Shown here: piece by piece, positions 31,522 through 38,470 of the stretch
Layout of the letters: each line of letters begins with the position of its first letter
Position numbering within the stretch: position 1 is the first letter of the stretch
NCBI GenBank assembly: GCA_031275405.1
Contig: JAISOV010000019.1
Coordinates: 1-40,156, forward strand
Length of the DNA stretch: 40,156 nt
Origin: Clostridium sp.
GTDB taxonomy: Bacteria > Bacillota > Clostridia > Lachnospirales > Lachnospiraceae
Reading direction: 5' to 3'
Made by a program: the position numbers and the translations under genes
The notes under the pieces: model-generated
Database searches by the model: none
What the model saw: only the letters and a program-made list of their open reading frames with translations
Told to the model about the DNA's origin: nothing

Positions 31522-32811
31522 GTGAGAAAATACAAAAAGCCGGAGCTGCTGGTTCCCGCGAGCAGTCTGGAAGTGCTGGAAACAGCGGTGGTTTTTGGCG
31601 CGGACGCGGTCTATATCGGCGGCGAGGCCTATGGCTTGCGTGCCAAGGCAAAGAATTTCTCCTTGGAGGAGATGGCGCGGGGCATTGCGTTTGCCCATAA
31701 ACGGGGGGTAAAGGTCTATGTCACCGCCAATATTCTGGCGCATAACGAAGATCTGGAGGGGGCGGAAGCCTACTTCGCGCAGCTGAAAGCCTTGCGCCCG
31801 GATACGCCGGACGCGGTCATTGTTTCGGATCCGGGCATGTTTCTGATCCTGCGCCGGGTGTGGCCGGAAGCGGAAATCCATATTTCCACACAGGCGAACA
31901 GCACCAACTGCCTCACTTATCTTTTCTGGCAGCGGCAGGGCGCGAAACGAGTGGTGGCCGCAAGGGAGCTGTCCCTGCGGGAAATCAAGGAAATCCGGGA
32001 GAAGATCTCGCCGGAGACGGAGATCGAGAGTTTCGTCCATGGCTCCCTGTGCATTTCCTATTCCGGCAGATGCCTGCTCAGTAATTTCCTCACCGGGCGG
32101 GACGCCAATCGAGGCGCCTGTACGCATCCTTGCCGCTGGAACTATTCCGTGACGGAGGAAAGCCGTCCGGGGGAGCAGTTTCCGGTGTATGAGAATGAAA
32201 GAGGAACCTATCTGTTCAATTCCAAAGATCTGTGCATGGTGGAATATATCCCGGAATTAGTGGACGCCGGGATCGACAGCCTGAAAATAGAGGGCAGGAT
32301 GAAGACCGCCCTTTATGTGGCGACGGTGACAAGGACTTACCGGAGAGCCCTCGACGATTATTTTCAGTCGGAGGAGACCTACCGGGAACATATGGGCTGG
32401 TATCGTCAGGAAATTGCCAAATGCACCTACCGGCAGTATACCACCGGTTTTTATTTCGGGAAACCGGACCGGAATGCCCAGATCTATGAGGACAGCACTT
32501 ATATACAGGAATATGTCTATCTGGGAACCATTGAGGAAGAACGCGGAGCCGGAGAACTGTGGCCGGGAAACAGTCAAAATTTTCCGGCTCCGGATACCGC
32601 GCTTTACGGCGTAGAGCAGAGGAATAAATTCTGCGTCGGCGACGAGGTGGAAATCATGAAGCCCACGGGAGAAAACATAGCGGCGACCGTCAGGGGGATC
32701 TATACGCGGGATGGAGAAGCGGTCGGGAGCGCCCCGCACTCCAAGCAAAAGCTTCTGCTGGCTCTGTCGGAAGCGGCGGCGAGACATGATCTGCTTCGGA
32801 GGAAAGCGTAG
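31522..32811 (+). CDS. U32 family peptidase, probable tRNA hydroxylation protein TrhP
   Basis: 429 residues from GTG 31522 (AGAGGT seven bases upstream); the frame from 31447 begins in the repeat. Start MRKYKKPELLVPASSLEVLETAV and the signature ESFVHGSLCISYSGRCLLSNFLTGRDANRGACTHPCRW with its clustered Cys are diagnostic of U32. Family members TrhP/YrrN-YrrO, with a [4Fe-4S] cluster, convert U34 to ho5U34 using prephenate-derived chemistry, not proteolysis. Lying next to the TrmR-like gene supports this. A plain collagenase-like peptidase role, suggested by older names, is less likely. Confidence 0.88.
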   Translation: MRKYKKPELLVPASSLEVLETAVVFGADAVYIGGEAYGLRAKAKNFSLEEMARGIAFAHKRGVKVYVTANILAHNEDLEGAEAYFAQLKALRPDTPDAVIVSDPGMFLILRRVWPEAEIHISTQANSTNCLTYLFWQRQGAKRVVAARELSLREIKEIREKISPETEIESFVHGSLCISYSGRCLLSNFLTGRDANRGACTHPCRWNYSVTEESRPGEQFPVYENERGTYLFNSKDLCMVEYIPELVDAGIDSLKIEGRMKTALYVATVTRTYRRALDDYFQSEETYREHMGWYRQEIAKCTYRQYTTGFYFGKPDRNAQIYEDSTYIQEYVYLGTIEEERGAGELWPGNSQNFPAPDTALYGVEQRNKFCVGDEVEIMKPTGENIAATVRGIYTRDGEAVGSAPHSKQKLLLALSEAAARHDLLRRKA

Positions 32812-32890
32812 GCCGGTTTGTGCAATGTGTCCAGCGAAGCCATAGACGGTGTCCTGCTTTTCGTAAAATAGGAGAAATTTTATTTGGGTC

Positions 32891-32919
32891 TTGCATTTTG
32901 AAGAAAATCGGGTTATGAT
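32891..32919 (+). promoter_or_regulatory. promoter of glnN
   Basis: TTGCAT (32891-32896), 17 bp, TATGAT (32914-32919). The predicted transcript starts near 32926, leaving a 123-nt leader before the ATG at 33049, which holds the antitermination-like structure. Confidence 0.75.
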
Positions 32920-32925
32920 GATAGA

Positions 32926-33021
32926 AAACAAAGCAGACAGAATGCCTTGTTCTATCATAAGGATATCCGTGGACAAAGATGTTCCAAAAGTAAGGGGGGT
33001 TACTTTGGAGCGTTTTTTTTT
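32926..33021 (+). promoter_or_regulatory. ANTAR-type antitermination leader of glnN (candidate)
   Basis: P1: AACAA and GCA (32927-32931, 32933-32935) pair with TGC and TTGTT (32943-32945, 32947-32951) around a loop containing ACAGAA. P2: TGGAC (32970-32974) pairs with GTTCCA (32981-32986, one bulge) around the hexaloop AAAGAT, with A at position 1 and G at position 4. The 3' strand of P2 is also the 5' strand of an intrinsic terminator (32981-32993 with 33000-33011, then nine T's), so the two folds exclude each other. This is the arrangement bound by phosphorylated ANTAR-domain regulators, which are known upstream of type III glutamine synthetases in clostridia. The P1-P2 linker (18 nt) is rather long. 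Confidence 0.65.
32981..33021 (+). terminator. leader terminator before glnN
   Basis: GTTCCAAAAGTAA (32981-32993) pairs with TTACTTTGGAGC (33000-33011) with one bulged A and one wobble, loop GGGGGG, then G and nine T's (33013-33021). It is a strong intrinsic terminator placed 28 nt before the glnN ATG and after its promoter, so default transcription should stop here unless an antiterminator acts. Confidence 0.88.
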
Positions 33022-33048
33022 GAAAAATCCAGGGAAAGGGAGAGGAAG

Positions 33049-35160
33049 ATGAGCGAGTTTATTAATGTGGAAGAGATTTTTGCCGGAAAAGTGTTTACTT
33101 TGGGCAAGATGAAAGAAAGACTGACCAAGGCGGCCTACAAGGAAGTGAAGAAAGTCATGGAGCAGGGGGGCGAGCTGTCGCCGGAAACCGCGGACGTGGT
33201 GGCAAAAGCCATGAAGGTCTGGGCGGTGGAAAACGGCGCCACTCATTTTACCCACTGGTTTCAGCCGCTGACAGGCATTACGGCGGAGAAGCATGATTCC
33301 TTTGTGACCCATCCCGACGAGGAGGGCAAGATGCTCATGGAGTTTTCCGGCAAGGAGCTGATCAAGGGAGAACCGGACGCGTCCTCTTTCCCCTCCGGCG
33401 GTCTGCGCGCGACTTTTGAAGCAAGAGGCTACACCGCGTGGGATATTACTTCCCCCGCTTTCCTCAAAGAAGACGCGACGGGCGTGATCCTCTGCATTCC
33501 TACGGCGTTCTGTTCCTATAAGGGCGAGGCGCTGGATAAAAAGACCCCGCTCCTGCGTTCCATGGAAGCCGTCAGCCAGCAGGCGCTCCGTATCGTCAGG
33601 CTGTTCGGCAACACCCAGGCGACGAGGGTGGTGGCGAGCGTAGGGCCGGAGCAGGAATATTTCCTGATAGACCGGGAGAAATACTTAAAGCGTCCGGATC
33701 TGATTTTTTCGGGACGTACTCTTTTCGGTGCGCCCGCGCCGAAAGGGCAGGAACTGGAAGACCATTATTTCGGAACCATCCGGGAGCGGATCGGTTCTTA
33801 TATGAAAGACCTGAACAGGGAACTATGGAATCTGGGAGTGACCGCCAAGACGCAGCACAACGAAGTCGCCCCGGCGCAGCATGAGCTTGCGACTGTTTAT
33901 GAAACCGCCAATATCGCGGTTGACCACAACCAGCTGGTCATGGAAACGATGAAGAAAGTAGCCGGCCGCCACGGGCTGACCTGTCTGCTGCATGAGAAGC
34001 CTTTTGCGGGCGTCAACGGCTCCGGCAAGCACAATAACTGGTCTTTGGGAACGGACAACGGCGGGAACCTGCTGGATCCCGGCGAAACGCCCAACGAGAA
34101 CGTGCAGTTTCTGCTCGTCCTTGCCTGTATCATGAAAGCCGTGGATACCCATGCGGATCTGCTCCGCCAGAGCGCTTCCGATGTGGGCAACGACCACAGG
34201 CTCGGCGCGAACGAAGCGCCCCCCGCCGTCATTTCCATATTCCTGGGCGAGCAGCTGGAGGATGTGGTAAAACAGCTGGTGGAAACCGGGGAAGCGGCCC
34301 GCTGTAAGGAAGGCGGGAAACTGGAAACCGGCGTATCCACCCTGCCGGATCTGCAGAAAGACGCTACCGACCGTAACCGTACTTCGCCGTTTGCCTTTAC
34401 CGGAAATAAATTCGAGTTCCGTATGGTGGGCAGCTCGGATTCCATCGCAAGCCCAAACACCACCTTGAACGCCATCGTGGCGGAAGCTTTCTGCGAAGCG
34501 GCGGATGTCCTGGAAAAAGCGGAAGACTTTGAGCAGAAAGTACATGACCTGATCAAAGAATATGTGACGGCTCACCAGAGGATCATCTTCAATGGCGACG
34601 GTTACTCGGAAGGCTGGGTTGTGGAGGCAAAGAGACGCGGCCTGCCGAACATTACGTCCATGGTGGGAGCGGTGGAAACGCTGACCACGGAGAAAGCGAT
34701 CAGGCTGTTTGAGAAGTTCGGGATCTTCACCAAGACGGAGCTGGAGTCACGGGAAGAAGTCCTGTACGAAACCTATAGCAAGACCATCAATATCGAAGCT
34801 CTGTCCATGCTCGACATGGCGAAGAAGCAGCTTCTGCCCGCCGTCATCCGTTATACGAAATCCTTGGCGGACACCGTGCTTGCGGTAAAAGAAGCGGGAG
34901 CGGACGCTTCGGTGCAGGCGGAATTGTTAGCCAAGGTATCCGTGAAGCTGGCGGAGGCGAAACAGGCTTTGGCGAAACTGGAAAAATCTCTGGGAAAAGC
35001 AGGAAGCGTTGAGAACCAGAAAGACTTGGCGGTGTATTACAGAGATGAAGTGCGCACTGCCATGGAAGAGCTGAGGGCGCCGATCGATGAACTGGAAATG
35101 CTGGTGGATAAAGAAGTATGGCCCATCCCGACGTATGGGGATCTGCTGTTTGAAGTGTGA
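33049..35160 (+). CDS. glnN: glutamine synthetase type III
   Basis: 703 residues, ATG 33049 behind GGGAGAGG; type III enzymes are about 700 residues against about 450 for type I. Landmarks: [70 protein letters not shown] and [20 protein letters not shown] (metal, glutamate and ATP sites). The C-terminal helical extension (about 600-703) is type-III specific. It joins ammonia to glutamate at the cost of ATP and is the main route of nitrogen assimilation at low ammonia. The leader structure predicts antitermination control by nitrogen status. Monocistronic, ended by a strong terminator. Confidence 0.97.
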   Translation: MSEFINVEEIFAGKVFTLGKMKERLTKAAYKEVKKVMEQGGELSPETADVVAKAMKVWAVENGATHFTHWFQPLTGITAEKHDSFVTHPDEEGKMLMEFSGKELIKGEPDASSFPSGGLRATFEARGYTAWDITSPAFLKEDATGVILCIPTAFCSYKGEALDKKTPLLRSMEAVSQQALRIVRLFGNTQATRVVASVGPEQEYFLIDREKYLKRPDLIFSGRTLFGAPAPKGQELEDHYFGTIRERIGSYMKDLNRELWNLGVTAKTQHNEVAPAQHELATVYETANIAVDHNQLVMETMKKVAGRHGLTCLLHEKPFAGVNGSGKHNNWSLGTDNGGNLLDPGETPNENVQFLLVLACIMKAVDTHADLLRQSASDVGNDHRLGANEAPPAVISIFLGEQLEDVVKQLVETGEAARCKEGGKLETGVSTLPDLQKDATDRNRTSPFAFTGNKFEFRMVGSSDSIASPNTTLNAIVAEAFCEAADVLEKAEDFEQKVHDLIKEYVTAHQRIIFNGDGYSEGWVVEAKRRGLPNITSMVGAVETLTTEKAIRLFEKFGIFTKTELESREEVLYETYSKTINIEALSMLDMAKKQLLPAVIRYTKSLADTVLAVKEAGADASVQAELLAKVSVKLAEAKQALAKLEKSLGKAGSVENQKDLAVYYRDEVRTAMEELRAPIDELEMLVDKEVWPIPTYGDLLFEV

Positions 35161-35220
35161 GCCGGTTCCGATAGAAGCCAGGTGGGAGGAAGAGTCCGCG
35201 TAAAAAGAAAAGTCCGGATC

Positions 35221-35261
35221 AAAACAGGTGTCCGCTTCCAAGGAAACGGACACCTGTTTTT
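35221..35261 (+). terminator. intrinsic terminator after glnN
   Basis: A 14-bp perfect stem (35221-35234 with 35247-35260, core CAGGTGTCCG) and 12-nt loop, with T's on the 3' side. It lies 60 bp after the glnN stop. The A-rich 5' side would let it work on both strands. Confidence 0.9.
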
Positions 35262-35326
35262 AGCGGGCGTATGTTCCGCCCCGATCAATGAAATAAAAAT
35301 CAGGTCTCCCTGGCATGAAAAACAGG

Positions 35327-35354
35327 TTGCTTTTTACGGGAATTCCCGCATAAT
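35327..35354 (+). promoter_or_regulatory. candidate promoter with palindromic spacer before the epimerase gene
   Basis: TTGCTT (35327-35332), 16 bp, CATAAT (35349-35354). The spacer contains the 12-bp perfect palindrome CGGGAATTCCCG (35337-35348), a possible operator. The ATG is 86 bp downstream. Neither hexamer is consensus, so the call is moderate. Confidence 0.45.
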
Positions 35355-35439
35355 AAAAGAAAGGTTACTGTACAGCAGGCGGCTGTTTGCTTTGCGGAAC
35401 CGGAACCAAGAAAGCTTCCAGAAAGGATGGGCCTGAAAC

Positions 35440-36456
35440 ATGAAAGTATTATTGATCGGCGGAACCGGAACCATCAGCATGGCAATCACCAAGAGCTTAA
35501 TCCGGCAGGGTCATGAGCTTTACCTGATCAACCGGGGGAACCGCAGACTGGATCTGGAGGGGAGCCTCATCCACTTTGCCGCGGACATCAACGACGAAAA
35601 GGCGGCAGCCGAGCTGCTTCGGGATCTGTCCTTTGATGTCGTCGCGGATTTCATCGCTTTCGTTCCAGCCCAGCTGGAACGGGATTACAGGCTGTTCCGG
35701 GGGAAGACGAAACAGTTCATCTTCATCAGCTCCGCCTCCGCATACCAGAAGCCTTTGTCGGATTACCGCGTCACGGAGGGAACTCCCCTGGCAAACCCCT
35801 ACTGGGAATATTCCCGCAACAAGATCGCCGGGGAAGAATATTTAATGGGGCTGTACCGCAGGGAGGGCTTCCCGGTCACGATTGTCAGGCCGAGCCATAC
35901 CTATGACGAAAGGAGCGTTCCGCTTGGCGTCCACGGAGATCAAGGAAGCTACCAGGTCGTCAAGAGGATGGCGGAGGGAAAGCCGGTGATCATCCACGGC
36001 GACGGCTCTTCTCTATGGACCATGACCCACAGCAGTGATTTTGCCAGGGCGTTCGTGGGCCTGATGGGAAATCTTCACGCCATCGGCGAAGCCGTCCAGA
36101 TCACTTCCGACGAGACCTTGACCTGGAACCAGATCTATCAGGCCGTTGCGGACGCTTTGGACGTGACTTTGAAGCCGTATTATGTATCCTCCGCCTTTCT
36201 GGACGGCTGCGGGAAATATGATTTCAGGGGAAGCCTGACAGGGGATAAAGCCAGTTCCGTGGTCTTCGACAACAGCAAGCTGAAACGGCTGGTTCCGGAG
36301 TTTACGGCAGTGAAAAGGTTTGACACGGGTGTCCGGGAAAGCCTTGCGTATGTGTCAGCCCATCCGGAGGCGCAGGTGGAAGATCCGGAGTTCGATGCTT
36401 GGTGCGATAAGGTGATCCGGACGCTGGAAGCCGCGAAAGAGGAGATCCTTTCCTGA
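35440..36456 (+). CDS. NAD-dependent epimerase/dehydratase family protein (extended SDR)
   Basis: 338 residues, ATG 35440; the ribosome site (AAAGGA) is about 13 bases away, longer than usual. Rossmann motif GGTGTISMAI at the N-terminus, LINRGNRR for the nucleotide ribose, ISSASAYQ (Ser) and the Y..K-type site EYSRNKIAGEE, and RPSHTYDER. Resembles extended SDR enzymes acting on nucleotide sugars, and also plant-type RNA-binding SDRs (CSP41-like). No sugar biosynthesis genes stand beside it, so substrate is open. Single gene between two control regions. Confidence 0.82.
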   Translation: MKVLLIGGTGTISMAITKSLIRQGHELYLINRGNRRLDLEGSLIHFAADINDEKAAAELLRDLSFDVVADFIAFVPAQLERDYRLFRGKTKQFIFISSASAYQKPLSDYRVTEGTPLANPYWEYSRNKIAGEEYLMGLYRREGFPVTIVRPSHTYDERSVPLGVHGDQGSYQVVKRMAEGKPVIIHGDGSSLWTMTHSSDFARAFVGLMGNLHAIGEAVQITSDETLTWNQIYQAVADALDVTLKPYYVSSAFLDGCGKYDFRGSLTGDKASSVVFDNSKLKRLVPEFTAVKRFDTGVRESLAYVSAHPEAQVEDPEFDAWCDKVIRTLEAAKEEILS

Positions 36457-36540
36457 AAATCGCCGCCCTGTTTCGGCGAAATACTCATGCCGTTTTGTCA
36501 GGTCGCTGTGCAGCTGCCGCGTCGTCCCGTGCCTGATCTT

Positions 36541-37318
36541 TCACTTTGCCGTACCTTTGTCCCGCCCGATTTTACCGGCGATCGCCTTGACTTTCGCGGA
36601 ACAGCGCCTTGACTTTGCCGCGCCTGCTGTGGAAATGTCCGCGCTTCTGCCGATCTGCACTTTGCCGTTCCGCCGCAGTAGTTCGAGATAGACCACGTTT
36701 TCCAAAATGTGACCGATGTCGGTCGCCGCTCCCGCGAGCAATAGCTCACGTAAGCCGCTGTCTACGGTATCATATTTGCTCTGTGTTGTGAGCGGCGTCT
36801 TGCCCTTGATGTCGTAACGGTCAGCTTGGTAGAACACGTAGGCGGCGCACAACGCCCTTAAACTCACGGTATTCCGCGAACGACAGCGGCAGCATTTCCA
36901 TTTGTACATACCGCCCCGACAGCAAAGTAGAAAGTTCGCCCGATAGCAAGAACGCATTAGACCCTGTGATATACACGTCAAGATTGCCTTTTACAAATAA
37001 GCTGTCAACAGCTTTCTCGAAGTCCTTACATTGTTGCACCTCGTCAATAAAGACGTAGGTGCAGCCGCCGTCAAGTAGGCGTGTTTTCAGATACGCATAC
37101 AGCTCGCGATAGTTGAGCAGATTTTCATACTCCAACTCCTCCAAGTTAATGGAAACGATTTGCTCCGGCTTGACGCCGCTTTCTAGCAAGTGGTCAATAT
37201 ACAGTGCGAACAGCGTGGACTTCCCGCAACGGCGAATGCCTGTCACCACTTTGATGGCAGGCTTTTCGCGCCAATCGTTTAACCATGCAAGATACTGTGG
37301 CCGTTGAACAAATTTCAT
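36541..37318 (-). pseudogene. decayed AAA ATPase with DUF4143 domain
   Basis: Starts at ATG 37318 (GAGGTGATATTT upstream): MKFVQRPQYLAWLNDWREKPAIKVVTGIRRCGKSTLF with Walker A, YVFIDEVQQC as Walker B, then TGSNAFLLSGELSTLLSGRYVQMEMLPLSFAEYREFKG. Near 36855 the sequence jumps, in another frame, to FYQADRYDIKGKTPL..DSGLRELLLAG..DIGHILENVVYLELLRR, the far part of the DUF4143 domain. About 150 or more codons between these parts, and the final region, are lost. Intact relatives are about 400 residues. The 3' end then runs into low-complexity repeats around 36541-36630 (CGCCTTGACTTT twice). A dead gene, not a short protein. Confidence 0.85.
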
Positions 37319-37406
37319 AAATATCACCTCGTTTTTCATTTATTACAACATAATCGCCGATGATGGTAAAGAGTTTTCATTTGAATAAAAGCTTTTGCTT
37401 TTCTGC

Positions 37407-37435
37407 TTGACAAATTTTGACTGATGTACTAATAT
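37407..37435 (+). promoter_or_regulatory. promoter of the BceAB-like operon
   Basis: TTGACA (37407-37412), 17 bp, TAATAT (37430-37435). The leader to the ABC gene is about 260 nt and contains three Shine-Dalgarno-led short frames (37484-37504, 37536-37700, 37630-37656). Confidence 0.75.
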
Positions 37436-37535
37436 GTCAAATAATGAGTGATCGTTGCCCTGTGCAAGCCAAAAGGAGACCGGATGATGTGTATAGACGA
37501 TTGAAATCATCAGAGAAAAATCGGAGGCTTTCCCT

Positions 37536-37700
37536 ATGGTGATTTCAGTGTCTTTTGGCGCCTTGATCTGTACAGAGATCAAAGATGGCTTGCATACACG
37601 CGCCAACGGACAGATAGAAAGGAGCAGCTATGAGAAACATACTTTTACAAAGGTAACATCGGGGAACTGTGCATCACATATCATTCATTTAGGGGGATGA
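37536..37700 (+). CDS. possible 54-residue protein before the ABC transporter
   Basis: ATG 37536 with CGGAGG eight bases upstream; stop TGA 37698-37700, two bases before the ABC start at 37703, so translation would be coupled. The sequence (MVISVSFGALICTEIKDGLH..) has two Cys, no clear signal peptide or membrane helix, and no family I recognise. It overlaps another tiny frame (MRNILLQR, 37630-37656) that has an even better ribosome site. It may be a real small regulator, a leader peptide, or debris of a lost gene such as a sensor kinase. Confidence 0.35.
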   Translation: MVISVSFGALICTEIKDGLHTRANGQIERSSYEKHTFTKVTSGNCASHIIHLGG

Positions 37701-37702
37701 CC

Positions 37703-38470
37703 ATGAGCAGAATTTTAGAAGTAAGCAATGTGGAAAAATATTATGGGAAAGGGGATCATGTTACAAAGGCGTTGGATCAGCTTAGTTTTTCGGTAGAAAA
37801 AGGTGAATTTATTGGAATTATGGGTTGTTCCGGTTCGGGGAAGACTACGTTATTGAATTGTATCTCCACCATAGATACAGTCAGCTCCGGACATATCTAT
37901 TTAAGCGGGAGAGATACGACGCAGATCAAAGAGAAGGAGCTGGCAAGGTTCCGCAGGGAAAATCTGGGCTTTGTTTTTCAGGATTTCAATTTGCTGGATA
38001 CCTTGACTTTATATGAAAACATTGCTTTAGCGCTGACGATCAACAAAGTTCCCTATGAAGACATCCGCGAAAGGATCTCTGAAATCGCCGCGAAATTAAA
38101 CATAGTGCCTATTTTGGAAAAGTACCCATATCAGGTTTCCGGCGGACAGAAACAAAGATGTGCGTGTGCCAGGGCAGTGATCCAGAATCCGCAGCTGATT
38201 CTGGCCGACGAGCCGACCGGAGCGTTAGACAGCCATTCTTCTCAAATGCTGTTAGATACGATTCGGACGTTGAATACAGAATATCAAGCGACGATTTTGA
38301 TGGTAACGCATGATGCGTTCGCCGCCAGTTATGTACAGAGAATCCTTTTTTTGAAAGACGGGAAAATATTCAAAGAGCTTGTCCGTGGAAGTGGCGGCAG
38401 AAAACAATTTTTCAGCCGGATATTAGACGGGATGGCCGCGCTGGGAGGTGATTTATCAGATGTACGGTAG
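37703..38470 (+). CDS. ABC transporter ATP-binding protein (BceA-like)
   Basis: 255 residues; ATG 37703 is chosen over 37697 because AGGGGG then sits at the right distance. Walker A GCSGSGKTT (41-49), Q-loop VFQDFNLLDTLT, signature VSGGQKQR, Walker B LILADEPTGALDSH and H-loop VTHD are intact. The FNLLDTLTLYENIALAL segment and overlap with a ten-helix permease are typical of BceAB transporters, which remove antimicrobial peptides from lipid II-cycle targets and also act as sensors. The usual linked two-component system is not on the upstream side in this window. Overlaps the permease start by 11 bp. Confidence 0.9.
   Translation: MSRILEVSNVEKYYGKGDHVTKALDQLSFSVEKGEFIGIMGCSGSGKTTLLNCISTIDTVSSGHIYLSGRDTTQIKEKELARFRRENLGFVFQDFNLLDTLTLYENIALALTINKVPYEDIRERISEIAAKLNIVPILEKYPYQVSGGQKQRCACARAVIQNPQLILADEPTGALDSHSSQMLLDTIRTLNTEYQATILMVTHDAFAASYVQRILFLKDGKIFKELVRGSGGRKQFFSRILDGMAALGGDLSDVR

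Noticed and set aside
32820..32890. Third copy of the 87-bp repeat after the U32 gene
   Set aside because: Only a short TTTGTGC match; neither hairpin is present.
35182..35436. 84-codon + strand frame between glnN and the epimerase gene
   Set aside because: It runs through the glnN terminator and the candidate promoter, and its Arg/Lys-rich sequence has no domain.
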